A stretch of 34,127 bases of DNA from UBA1858 sp965658595. Lineage in GTDB: Bacteria; Pseudomonadota; Gammaproteobacteria; UBA4575. Position numbers and translations under genes: made by a program. The stretch covers positions 1 through 34,127 of the forward strand of contig CBFHSW010000008.1 in assembly GCA_965658595.1 (NCBI GenBank), written 5' to 3'. Of the stretch, positions 7,735-15,440 are shown in pieces (the stretch's first letter is position 1; every line of letters begins with the position of its first letter). The notes under the pieces are model-generated. The model was given only the letters and a program-made list of their open reading frames with translations. It did not search any database and was not told where the DNA came from.

Positions 7735-9915
7735 TTAGCTACGCATACGCGTGACTTTAAATACATGCTGACTATTACGCAGTACACGTAATATTTTTGC
7801 TAAATGCTTTCTATCTTTGACACTCAATAAAAATGTGATGGTGGTACTGGCATCATCCAAGTCTTCCACTTCTAAATGTTCAATATTTGATTCTTCATTG
7901 GCTATCTTTGCAGCCAATGTAGCCAGCACACCGCGTTGGTTAGCGGTCTGCACTCGCACTTCAACATTGAAATCTATGGAATGATCACTGGACCAAGAAA
8001 CAGTGATGGCTTTATCTTTAAACACATTTTTTCTATCGAAGTTTTTACATATTTCTCGGTGTATGACTAATCCTTTACCTTTAGTCATTAAGCCAATAAT
8101 TGGATCACCAGGTATTGGGTGACAACATTTCCCATAGTTAACCACCACCCCTTCAGTGCCTTGAATTGAGAGTGGAATATCCTTATTGATCAGTTCACTC
8201 TTTTCCTGCTCCTGATAAATACTAGAGATATTTCGAATCAATAATTCTGCTAATTGCTCACCCAAACCGATGGCGGCATAGAGATTCTGAAGTGTTTTCA
8301 CATTGGCGACTTTAAGAATATTTTTATAATCTGCTTTGGTTAAATCCTCTGGTGTCTTCTGATAGCGTCCCAATGCGTTTTCAAACAATCGTTCACCCAA
8401 GTCTATGGCTTCTTCAGAATGAAGGTGTTTTAGATAATGTCGAATATTAGTGCGCGCTTTGTTAGTGACTACAAAATTTAACCAACTTGGTTTAGGGCGT
8501 GCGCTAGGATTGACCATCACTTCAACCGTTTGACCACTCTCAAGCTTGATACTCAATGGTGATATACGCCGATCCACTTTGACAGCAAAACACGTGTTAC
8601 CTAAATCCGAATGCACTGCATAAGCAAAATCAACTGCTGATGATCCATGTGGTAGTACGATTATGTCGCCAGCTGGGCTGAAAATATATATTTCATGTGG
8701 AAACAGATCCACTTTGACACTTTCAAGAAAATCAATGGAGCTGGTTGCATTGTCTTGAATTTCTTCAATATCACTCAACCATTTATGTGTAGTTTCATTG
8801 GCAGGCAAAATAGTATTAAGACTATTTTGACTTTTATAGATCCAATGTGCGGCAATCCCTGATTCTGCAATGAGATCCATTTCTTCGGTACGAATCTGCA
8901 CTTCAACCACGATACCTTTAGGCCCAAACAAAATCGTATGCAAAGATTGATAGCCATTTTTTTTAGGAATGGCAATATAATCTTTAAAGCGACCTGGCAC
9001 TGGCTTATATAAATTATGTACCAGACCCAGCACGCGATAACACATATCCACACTATCAACGATGATTCGTATAGCGTAAATGTCGTGTACTTCTGAGAAT
9101 GAAATTTGCTTAGCCTGCATTTTCTTGTAAATGCTATAGAGATTTTTTTCGCGTCCAAAAATACGACTCTCGATATCAGCGCTCTCTAACTGTGCACAAA
9201 TAGAGGTTTCTACATTTCTCATGACCTCTTTTTGATTACGCCTATTTTTTCCCACCACTTTTTCTAGCACAGAGTAACGATAAGGATGCATGGCTTTAAA
9301 ACATAGCACTTCCATTTCCAGACGCATTTTGTGCATGCCTAAACGTTGCGCGATTGGCACATAAATATCCATACTTTCCTGAGCTATGCGTCGTTGCTTG
9401 TCTTGTCGCATCACGCCTATGGTGCGCAAGTTATGCAGTCGATCCGCCAACTTGATCAAGATAATGCGTATATCGCGCACCATCGCCAACATCATTTTGC
9501 GGAAATTTTCAGCCTGCGCTTCTTTTTTAGATGAAAATGTTAAATCAGTGAGTTTACTGACGCCGTCAACTAGTTCTGCCACCTCGGGACCGAACTGCTC
9601 ATGGATTTGCTCTTTTGCGGTAGGGGTGTCTTCGATCACATCATGCAAGATAGCCGCCATGATGCTCTGATCATCAAGATGCATATCTGCCATGATTCTG
9701 GCGACTGCTAGCGGATGATAAATATACGGTTCGCCAGTGAGGCGTTCTTGTCCATCATGTGCTTCAGCACTGAATAAGTAGGCATGATAGATAGCTTTTA
9801 CCTCAGATGGTTTGAGGTAGTTATCTAATAATTCACACAATTCACTGACAAGGAAACGGGTAGATTTACCCGCATTTAAGACTACATCTTGATTAATATT
9901 ATTCGCCTTCGCCAT
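7735..9915 (-). CDS. spoT: Bifunctional (p)ppGpp synthetase/hydrolase, SpoT type
   Basis: 726 aa, full length. It makes and degrades the alarmone (p)ppGpp. Domains in order: an intact HD hydrolase with HP near 67, HDVIEDT at 91-97 and LADRLHNLRT near 156; the synthetase domain with RFKDYIAIPKKNGYQS at 309-324 and EVQIRTEEMD; a TGS domain (about 405-470); a conserved CCHPIPGD segment near 610; and a C-terminal ACT domain (about 650-726). The RxKD signature (RFKD) is that of bifunctional enzymes rather than monofunctional RelA, and the HD residues look complete. It lies between rpoZ and ridA. SpoT mediates responses to carbon, fatty-acid and phosphate stress in gammaproteobacteria, which is of interest next to the phosphate genes of this window. 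Confidence 0.97.
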   Translation of the reverse strand: MAKANNINQDVVLNAGKSTRFLVSELCELLDNYLKPSEVKAIYHAYLFSAEAHDGQERLTGEPYIYHPLAVARIMADMHLDDQSIMAAILHDVIEDTPTAKEQIHEQFGPEVAELVDGVSKLTDLTFSSKKEAQAENFRKMMLAMVRDIRIILIKLADRLHNLRTIGVMRQDKQRRIAQESMDIYVPIAQRLGMHKMRLEMEVLCFKAMHPYRYSVLEKVVGKNRRNQKEVMRNVETSICAQLESADIESRIFGREKNLYSIYKKMQAKQISFSEVHDIYAIRIIVDSVDMCYRVLGLVHNLYKPVPGRFKDYIAIPKKNGYQSLHTILFGPKGIVVEVQIRTEEMDLIAESGIAAHWIYKSQNSLNTILPANETTHKWLSDIEEIQDNATSSIDFLESVKVDLFPHEIYIFSPAGDIIVLPHGSSAVDFAYAVHSDLGNTCFAVKVDRRISPLSIKLESGQTVEVMVNPSARPKPSWLNFVVTNKARTNIRHYLKHLHSEEAIDLGERLFENALGRYQKTPEDLTKADYKNILKVANVKTLQNLYAAIGLGEQLAELLIRNISSIYQEQEKSELINKDIPLSIQGTEGVVVNYGKCCHPIPGDPIIGLMTKGKGLVIHREICKNFDRKNVFKDKAITVSWSSDHSIDFNVEVRVQTANQRGVLATLAAKIANEESNIEHLEVEDLDDASTTITFLLSVKDRKHLAKILRVLRNSQHVFKVTRMRS

Positions 9916-9924
9916 ATTTAGGCG

Positions 9925-9949
9925 ACTCGCAAACGAGTACGACTACTCG
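9925..9949. repeat. Two alternative small hairpins in the rpoZ-spoT gap
   Basis: ACTCG (9925-9929) pairs with CGAGT (9934-9938), and the same CGAGT also pairs with ACTCG (9945-9949). The two 5-bp hairpins are mutually exclusive and lie 10-34 bases before the spoT start on the transcribed (-) strand. They could influence spoT translation, but they are short and could be chance. Confidence 0.3.
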
Positions 9950-10314
9950 TTAACTCCAGCTTCATCATTAGTGCTAGATGCTTCAACAGGGGGAGTTGCA
10001 GGCTCACTCTCAACTTGATTCAATTCACGACCGATCTCAGCACGTAAAGCAGCCGCGACTGCATCCACTTCTTCGATCTCCTCGGAGAGTAATTCTTCCG
10101 ACTCTTTTTGCATGATATCTTCTTTGAGATAATCTTCTGTAACCAAAGATTCTGCAATTTCACGCAAGGCTACAACCGTTGGCTTGTCATTCTCCCACTC
10201 AACCAAAGGGTCTGTGCCCGTGGCAATATGGCGTGCACGCTTGCTTGCGACCATGATGAGTCTAAAGCGGTTATCAATTTTTTCTAAACAATCTTCTACA
10301 GTTACGCGTGCCAC
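9943..10314 (-). CDS. rpoZ: RNA polymerase omega subunit
   Basis: 123 aa from GTG at 10314. Omega helps assemble and stabilise RNA polymerase and forms part of a ppGpp binding site. The conserved core MARVTVEDCLEKIDNRFRLI and VASKRARH, followed by the VVALREIAE helix, is clear. An upstream TTG at 10320 would add two residues, but GGAG lies 7 nt before the GTG and only 1 nt before the TTG, so the GTG is the start. The acidic tail (about 75-123, rich in Glu and Ala) makes it longer than the 91-aa E. coli protein. The gene order gmk-rpoZ-spoT is the classic one. Confidence 0.95.
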   Translation of the reverse strand: MARVTVEDCLEKIDNRFRLIMVASKRARHIATGTDPLVEWENDKPTVVALREIAESLVTEDYLKEDIMQKESEELLSEEIEEVDAVAAALRAEIGRELNQVESEPATPPVEASSTNDEAGVNE

Positions 10315-10428
10315 AATCAATCTCCAAACATGTTACAAATTATAATAGACTATAAGTGTAGTCCATTTTCATGGTATCGACCACACCCAATAAGCGTTAC
10401 AACGCCGTTAGTATTGACTCAGTCAATG

Positions 10429-11031
10429 TTATTTCAGGACTTGCGCTAGTTGTTGTTGATCAGGCGCAACATATTCTTGCGGATGAGTGAACAATCTCAA
10501 CATACGTGTTAGGGCTAAATCTAGGTCATCATTAATTAACAAATACTCATATTCATCATAATGACTCATCTCTTCACGGGCTTGATTCATTCTATGCGCT
10601 ATCACTTCAGCACTGTCCTGGCCTCGCTCTTGCAATCTTTTTTCCAGACTCTCGATACTCGGAGGTAAGATAAATATTGATTTAGCCTCTGGATAGATTG
10701 CTCGAACTTGTCGCGCACCTTGCCAATCAATTTCCAACACCACTTGTTGTCGTACCTCTAGCAATGCGTCGATAGCCGCTTTAGAAGTCCCATAGTAATG
10801 TTGAAAAACCCTGGCGTGCTCAACAAACGCCTGATTTTCAACCATTTCTTGGAAAATCGCTTCTGTCACAAAATGATAATGTATGCCATCTTTCTCGCCT
10901 TCACGAGGAGCGCGCGTGGTATGTGAAACCGCTACACTGATAATGTCGAGCTGCTCCTTCACCTGTGATAATAAAGAGGTTTTTCCAGCACCTGAGGGTG
11001 CCGATACTATATAAAGATTCGCTTCTGACAT
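10429..11031 (-). CDS. gmk: Guanylate kinase
   Basis: 200 aa, the standard length. It phosphorylates GMP to GDP with ATP, an essential step of purine metabolism that also feeds GTP and (p)ppGpp synthesis. Visible: the P-loop SAPSGAGKTSLL at residues 10-21; the GMP-binding region SHTTRAPREGEKDGIHYHFV; the lid and core QVVLEIDWQGARQVR and SIFILPPS; and the late basic motif AHRMNQAREE. A 114-bp gap separates it from rpoZ, so rpoZ-spoT may have an additional promoter. The gap contains TATAAT but no convincing -35. Confidence 0.97.
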   Translation of the reverse strand: MSEANLYIVSAPSGAGKTSLLSQVKEQLDIISVAVSHTTRAPREGEKDGIHYHFVTEAIFQEMVENQAFVEHARVFQHYYGTSKAAIDALLEVRQQVVLEIDWQGARQVRAIYPEAKSIFILPPSIESLEKRLQERGQDSAEVIAHRMNQAREEMSHYDEYEYLLINDDLDLALTRMLRLFTHPQEYVAPDQQQLAQVLK

Positions 11032-11076
11032 AATTTTTTTTATTAAACTTACAAGACTGAATTGACCGTATCGGTT

Positions 11077-11772
11077 TTAACGCGTAATGGGTAATAACAC
11101 AATTTCTACACGTCGATTCAAAGATCGCCCTATTGCTGTGTTGTTGTCGGCAATCGGATAATCTTCACCATATCCATAGGCACCGAGTCGCTCTGCTACT
11201 ATACCTTGACTGATTATATATTCAGACACACTATGCGCACGTTGTTCTGATAACGCTTGATTATAGTCCGCTCGACCAGTGCTATCGGAGTGACCCACTA
11301 CTTCTATGAGTGTCTTATCATATTCTTTGACCACCAAACTGACGCCATTCAGCACTCGAAAGAAGTTGGCACTGATATCCGCACTGCCAATATCAAACGT
11401 AATGTTTCCCGGCATATTTAAAATAATTTGGTCACCATGGCGCGTCACACTGACGCCGGAAGATGCCAATTGTTGACGCAGTGCCGCTTCCTGTCGATCC
11501 ATATAATAACCGACTGCACCACCACTTAATGCGCCCAAGCCTGCTCCTATGAGCGCATTTCTGCGTCGTTCACGCCCACCATCACCCGTCAGCACACCAA
11601 TAACCGCACCAGCGGCTGCACCAATGGCAGCACCCTGGGTAGTTTTGTTAATTTTTGACTCACCGCTATAAGGGTCTAATGTTTTACAACCTGATAAACT
11701 CAAACTCATCATCATCAGGCAAATACTAAGCATGGAATTTCTTGGTATTGCTATGAAGTCTTGCTTATTCAT
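11077..11772 (-). CDS. OmpA-family outer-membrane lipoprotein with glycine-zipper segment
   Basis: 231 aa from ATG 11772, which has AAGGA about 9 nt upstream; the TTG at 11790 is rejected. The N-terminus has a hydrophobic signal ending in the lipobox LSGC, so it is a lipoprotein, and the residue after Cys is Lys, not Asp, which favours outer-membrane sorting. Next comes a glycine-zipper stretch with two hydrophobic helices (GAAIGAAAGAVIGVLTG and NALIGAGLGALSGGAVGYY), then a C-terminal OmpA peptidoglycan-binding domain with VVGHSDSTGRADYNQALSEQ and NRRVEIVL. This matches YiaD-type proteins, which tie the outer membrane to peptidoglycan. It is divergent from a 26-codon peptide gene. Confidence 0.92.
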   Translation of the reverse strand: MNKQDFIAIPRNSMLSICLMMMSLSLSGCKTLDPYSGESKINKTTQGAAIGAAAGAVIGVLTGDGGRERRRNALIGAGLGALSGGAVGYYMDRQEAALRQQLASSGVSVTRHGDQIILNMPGNITFDIGSADISANFFRVLNGVSLVVKEYDKTLIEVVGHSDSTGRADYNQALSEQRAHSVSEYIISQGIVAERLGAYGYGEDYPIADNNTAIGRSLNRRVEIVLLPITR

Positions 11773-11801
11773 GTTTGTTTCCTTTATCAACCCATCTCAT
11801 C

Positions 11802-11830
11802 TATATGTTGTGTGCTTGTGAGTTAGTCAA
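11802..11830 (-). promoter_or_regulatory. Candidate promoter of the OmpA-family lipoprotein gene
   Basis: On the minus strand TTGACT (11825-11830) is followed after 17 nt by CATATA (11802-11807); TATAGA two bases further on is an alternative -10. It overlaps the divergent promoter of the small peptide gene, so the two may compete. The -10 match is weak. Confidence 0.4.
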
Positions 11831-11836
11831 TATAAT
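11808..11836 (+). promoter_or_regulatory. Candidate sigma-70 promoter of the 26-codon peptide gene
   Basis: TTGTGT (11808-11813), 17-nt spacer, then a perfect TATAAT (11831-11836). A second possible -10, TATACT at 11854-11859, lies closer to the gene but lacks a -35 at the right distance. The leader to the ATG at 11886 would be about 40 nt. Confidence 0.55.
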
Positions 11837-11885
11837 AATATCTTAAGTTTTACTATACTAATTAAAATTATCCGGGAGACCAAAC

Positions 11886-11966
11886 ATGAACTATGACGCT
11901 TCTGCACTACTCGTAGGTGTTGTAATCGTGGTTATCGCGCTGGTTATGGCATTTGTATTTGTCTAA
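11886..11966 (+). CDS. 26-residue single-helix membrane peptide (undescribed)
   Basis: The open frame runs from ATG 11886 to TAA 11964-11966. GGGAG lies 8 nt before the start, an excellent ribosome-binding site. The peptide begins MNYDASALLVG and continues as an unbroken run of Val, Ile, Ala, Leu and Phe to the end, with one Met near residue 21: a short polar, acidic N-terminus and one membrane helix of about 20 residues. A promoter-like TTGTGT-17-TATAAT lies before it and an intrinsic terminator at 12034-12063 after it, so it looks like a complete monocistronic gene. I know no family by sequence. It could regulate a membrane partner as other small bacterial membrane proteins do, or the transcript could act as a small RNA. 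Confidence 0.6.
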   Translation: MNYDASALLVGVVIVVIALVMAFVFV

Positions 11967-12033
11967 ATAATCAGTCCATTGAGTAGCTCACAACTACCAA
12001 TGACTTACTACTAGAGAGTTTAGCTACAACATC

Positions 12034-12062
12034 AAAAAAGCACTGCCTAGCAGTGCTTTTTT
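12034..12062. terminator. Bidirectional intrinsic terminator (small peptide gene + / phoU -)
   Basis: Six A, stem GCACTGC (12040-12046), loop CTA, stem GCAGTGC (12050-12056), six T. The perfect 7-bp stem has U-tracts in both readings, so it can end the peptide-gene transcript on the plus strand and the pst-phoU transcript on the minus strand (phoU stops 80 bp away). Confidence 0.85.
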
Positions 12063-12141
12063 ATTGTCTGTCGCTTTTTCTTACTACCGGGCTTATGAAG
12101 TGTCGTTAGGGTAGCACTCGGATGATGAGCACTACACTCAC

Positions 12142-12852
12142 CTATTTAAAATCATTAATGGCCTGTTGAAAGCTGGCATGGCGTATATCTTTACCTTCCA
12201 CTGTGAATATCACATATTCACAAATGTTTTTAGCATGATCACCCACTCGCTCTAGCGCTCTGGAAATCCACATGATACGTACACACAGCTCCACAGAGGC
12301 ACGACTCTCGTTCATGGAATTAATCATATTTAACATGATTAATTCATATTGCTGGTTGATGTTTTTATCAGATGCAGCAGTCTCATAAGCACTGGCGACA
12401 TCCATACGTGCAAAAGCATCCAAAGATGATCTCAAGATCACTTTTACCATATCACCTAAATGTTTGAGATCAGCAAAATAACTTTGACTTCGATCTTCAG
12501 TCGCTAGATCAATGGCATTCTTTCCAATCTTTTCAGCTTCGTCACCAATACGCTCAAGATCCGAAATAGTTTTAAAAATTGACATGACTAAGCGCAGATC
12601 GTTAGCTGTGGGCTGTCTGAGTGCGATAATCTGGGTACATTCTTCATCAATAGCAATTTCCATTGCGTTAATTTGATAATCATTCATGGCCACTTGTTCA
12701 GCCAACTGACTATCGCAATTAACTAGTGCGATTAAACTGTTCTCAAGTTGCTTTTCAACCAATCCGCCCATACTCATCACCTTGCTACGTATAGACTCTA
12801 AGTCATCATCGAACTGACGCAGTATGTGTTGTCCAGTTTTATTGTTTGCCAT
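12142..12852 (-). CDS. phoU: Phosphate-signalling regulator PhoU
   Basis: 236 aa, the usual length, made of two PhoU three-helix repeats. The first repeat holds MSMGGLVEKQLENSL and DEECTQIIALRQP, and the second LGDMVKVILRSSLDAF and ALERVGDHAKNICEY. The ERxGDxAE/K metal-binding motif appears twice (ERIGDEAEKIGK and ERVGDHAKNICE). PhoU couples the Pst transporter to PhoR so that the Pho regulon is silent when phosphate is ample. The start has AAGGA 6 nt upstream. It is the last gene of the pstC-pstA-pstB-phoU run, before the bidirectional terminator at 12034. Confidence 0.96.
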   Translation of the reverse strand: MANNKTGQHILRQFDDDLESIRSKVMSMGGLVEKQLENSLIALVNCDSQLAEQVAMNDYQINAMEIAIDEECTQIIALRQPTANDLRLVMSIFKTISDLERIGDEAEKIGKNAIDLATEDRSQSYFADLKHLGDMVKVILRSSLDAFARMDVASAYETAASDKNINQQYELIMLNMINSMNESRASVELCVRIMWISRALERVGDHAKNICEYVIFTVEGKDIRHASFQQAINDFK

Positions 12853-12910
12853 AGCTAATCCTTATCTACCATCTCTGTTTTAGATTAACACTAAACGTTG
12901 CGTATAAATA

Positions 12911-13693
12911 CTAACCATAACGCCCAGTGATGTAGTCCTCAGTTTGCTTTTCTTGAGGATGAGTGAATATTTTATCAGTAGCACCAAATTCAATTAACTC
13001 ACCCAGATATAAAAATGCTGTGTAATCTGACACTCGTGCGGCCTGTTGCATATTGTGAGTCACAATGACAACCGTATATTGTGATTTAAGATCAAAAATC
13101 AGCTCTTCAATTTTCAGTGTAGAAATTGGATCAAGAGCAGAAGCAGGCTCATCTAATAATAGTACTTCTGGCTGAATCGCAATGGCACGTGCGATCACTA
13201 GTCTTTGTTGTTGACCACCTGATAGAGCGAAGGCGTTGTCTTGTAAGCGGCCACCCACTTCTTCCCATAACGCTGCGCTCTTAAGAGAAGCTTCTACTCG
13301 ATCATGCAGCTCGCTCTTGTTATTAAGCCCTTGCAATCTTAATCCATAGGCAACATTTTCAAAGATTGATTTAGGAAACGGATTAGGCTTTTGAAATACC
13401 ATGCCGACTTGACGACGCAAATCAGTCACATTGACTTTCTTATGATTGATATCCTCTCCATTCAGTAACATTTCACCATTCAAGCGAACATTATCAATCA
13501 GATCATTCATACGATTCATACAACGTAATAATGTTGATTTACCACAACCACTAGGACCAATAAAAGCGGTGACTCGCTTGGTGGGGATCTGCAAACTGAT
13601 ATCGAATAAGGCTTGTTTATCTCCGTAAAAAAGCGAGAAATCCTTACATTCAAGACAAACTTTTTCATCCCCAAGGGTATTAGAAACGCTCAT
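12911..13693 (-). CDS. pstB: Phosphate ABC transporter ATP-binding protein PstB
   Basis: 260 aa from ATG 13693, which has GAGG 5 nt upstream. An ATG at 13729 would add 12 residues but has no ribosome-binding site and exceeds the family length. Walker A GPSGCGKST lies at 46-54; the Q-loop is in MVFQKPNPFPKSIFENVAYG, the signature in LSGGQQQRLVIARAIA, Walker B in VLLLDEPASALDP, and the switch His in VTHNMQQ. PstB is the ATPase of the high-affinity phosphate importer, working as a dimer under PstC and PstA. It sits between pstA and phoU. Confidence 0.97.
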   Translation of the reverse strand: MSVSNTLGDEKVCLECKDFSLFYGDKQALFDISLQIPTKRVTAFIGPSGCGKSTLLRCMNRMNDLIDNVRLNGEMLLNGEDINHKKVNVTDLRRQVGMVFQKPNPFPKSIFENVAYGLRLQGLNNKSELHDRVEASLKSAALWEEVGGRLQDNAFALSGGQQQRLVIARAIAIQPEVLLLDEPASALDPISTLKIEELIFDLKSQYTVVIVTHNMQQAARVSDYTAFLYLGELIEFGATDKIFTHPQEKQTEDYITGRYG

Positions 13694-13767
13694 TCGATCC
13701 TCATTTAATCTAGTAATTGACAATGCCATTGATGATTTGAATATGGTTCATATAAGTTCTTCATGAA

Positions 13768-15435
13768 TTATTGCTCCATGGTCTTATATTTTTCACGCAA
13801 ATGATTTCGAATATAGATCGCACTAATATTCAAAACAATGATTACGCCGACTAAAATTAATGCTGTGGCATAAACTAAAGGTTGCGCCGCTTCCACGTTC
13901 GGGCTTTGGAAACCTACATCGTAAATATGGAATCCCAAATGCATAAACTTTCGTTCTAAGTGGATGAAAGGTGCATTCATATCCACCGGTAAAGACGGCG
14001 CTAATTTCACCGCCCCCACCAACATTAAAGGTGCAACTTCACCTGCCGCTCGTGCTACTGCTAAAATCAATCCTGTCATCATAGCAGGGCTGGCCATGGG
14101 AATAACTGTGCGCCATAAAGTCTCAGCCTTGGTGGCCCCTAATGCCATCGACCCCTCTCTGATTGAGCGTGGAATTCTCGCCAAGCCTTCTTCAGTAGCA
14201 ACAATCACTACTGGAACTGTCAGTAAGGCGAGAGTCAGTGATGCCCACAGCAAGCCACCAGACCCATAAGTAGGAGCCGGCAGGGCTTCTGGGTAAAACA
14301 ATTGATCTATATGCCCGCCTAGGAAATACACGAAGAAACCTAGACCAAATACGCCGTAAACAATGGATGGAACCCCAGCCAAATTATTCACAGAAATTCG
14401 CACTAAGCGTGTGACAAAACCTTGTTTGGCATATTCTCGTAAATAGATTGCAGCAATCACCCCGAAAGGTGTAACCATAATAGCCATCAGTAATACCATC
14501 ATAACGGTACCAAAGATGGCTGGGAAAATACCACCTTCTGTATTAGCTTCACGCGGATCTTCAGATACAAAATCTTTTATATTAACGATATAAGTCATCA
14601 GCTTCTGCATGATGTTCATGCTATTGGGGCGTGTGGCTTTAATAATCTCTGATAGATTTATTTCCACATCTTTTCCCGTCATGACCGTCATCACCACACT
14701 ATCGCGTTGGATTTCATCATAGATGGCATCCAATTCTGATTTGAGCTCAGCATATTCTTGGTCAAGTTGACTTTTATTTTCTAAAATATCAGCTTTAATC
14801 TGTGCATCAAGACGATTTTCCAGTTCCGCCTTACGCTCGCGCAAACGCAAATTCTCCATTTGATAATTGATCGTACCTATTTCATTTTTTTCAATCTTAT
14901 GTATACGCTCACGAAGTTCCTGCACGCGAGATAGACGCTGCTGCAACTCTACCCATAAGTCTTGTGATGGATCGATAGCTTGATCGTACTCTTGAATGGA
15001 ATTTAAATAACCATAGAAATTGCCCCATTCAGCGCGTTCAAACATAATGGCATCAGCTGGCTTGCTGTGCTTGATCTCATTAGGGCCAATGATGAGTTTG
15101 AAATCAAAGCCGTACACATCACGATTACCCGTTTTTAATAGTGTGCGCTTTACAAATTCATCATCGGTGGAGATTTTAATCCCAGCGTCCGCCAACTGTT
15201 GAGCAGACACCGTATTTGTTCTCACACGTTCCCCCATTAGCACCACAGATGAATCCTGATCTTGGTATTCAATTTCCCATATGGTCTTGGGCCAGAAATG
15301 ACCCAATCCACGCACAGCAATCAGTAGCAATAGACCTATCACCATAATGATACTGATCGAGACAGCGGCTGCATTCAGCCATACCCATGGGGTGCCACTT
15401 TCAAAAAAGCTTTGTTGTGTATTGTTCTCACTCAT
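13768..15435 (-). CDS. pstA: Phosphate ABC transporter permease PstA, long form with coiled-coil insertion
   Basis: 555 aa, nearly twice E. coli PstA (296 aa). A first membrane helix (about 18-45) is followed by a large insertion of about 240 residues before the permease core. Residues roughly 150-245 are charged and heptad-like (LQQRLSRVQELRERIHKIEK, LRLRERKAELENRLDAQIKA), a predicted coiled coil in the periplasm. The core (about 300-555) has the permease hallmark: MALGATKAETLWRTVIPMASP followed by LAVARAAGEVAPL, the EAA-loop region that docks PstB. The gene starts 5 bp after pstC. Long forms like this occur in marine gammaproteobacteria and pseudomonads; the role of the insertion is unknown. 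Confidence 0.95.
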   Translation of the reverse strand: MSENNTQQSFFESGTPWVWLNAAAVSISIIMVIGLLLLIAVRGLGHFWPKTIWEIEYQDQDSSVVLMGERVRTNTVSAQQLADAGIKISTDDEFVKRTLLKTGNRDVYGFDFKLIIGPNEIKHSKPADAIMFERAEWGNFYGYLNSIQEYDQAIDPSQDLWVELQQRLSRVQELRERIHKIEKNEIGTINYQMENLRLRERKAELENRLDAQIKADILENKSQLDQEYAELKSELDAIYDEIQRDSVVMTVMTGKDVEINLSEIIKATRPNSMNIMQKLMTYIVNIKDFVSEDPREANTEGGIFPAIFGTVMMVLLMAIMVTPFGVIAAIYLREYAKQGFVTRLVRISVNNLAGVPSIVYGVFGLGFFVYFLGGHIDQLFYPEALPAPTYGSGGLLWASLTLALLTVPVVIVATEEGLARIPRSIREGSMALGATKAETLWRTVIPMASPAMMTGLILAVARAAGEVAPLMLVGAVKLAPSLPVDMNAPFIHLERKFMHLGFHIYDVGFQSPNVEAAQPLVYATALILVGVIIVLNISAIYIRNHLREKYKTMEQ

Positions 15436-15440
15436 GATTT

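Noticed and set aside
8775..9670. Several antisense and out-of-phase frames within spoT
   Set aside because: They overlap a fully conserved enzyme and have no ribosome-binding sites or recognisable folds.
10413..10427. 15-bp palindrome ATTGACTCAGTCAAT next to the gmk stop codon
   Set aside because: The arms leave a loop of one base, so it is not a terminator, and I know no regulator with this site in this context. It may be a chance palindrome.
10315..10428. TATAAT before rpoZ
   Set aside because: A perfect -10 hexamer but no -35 at 16-18 nt and no extended -10, so a separate rpoZ promoter is possible but not supported.
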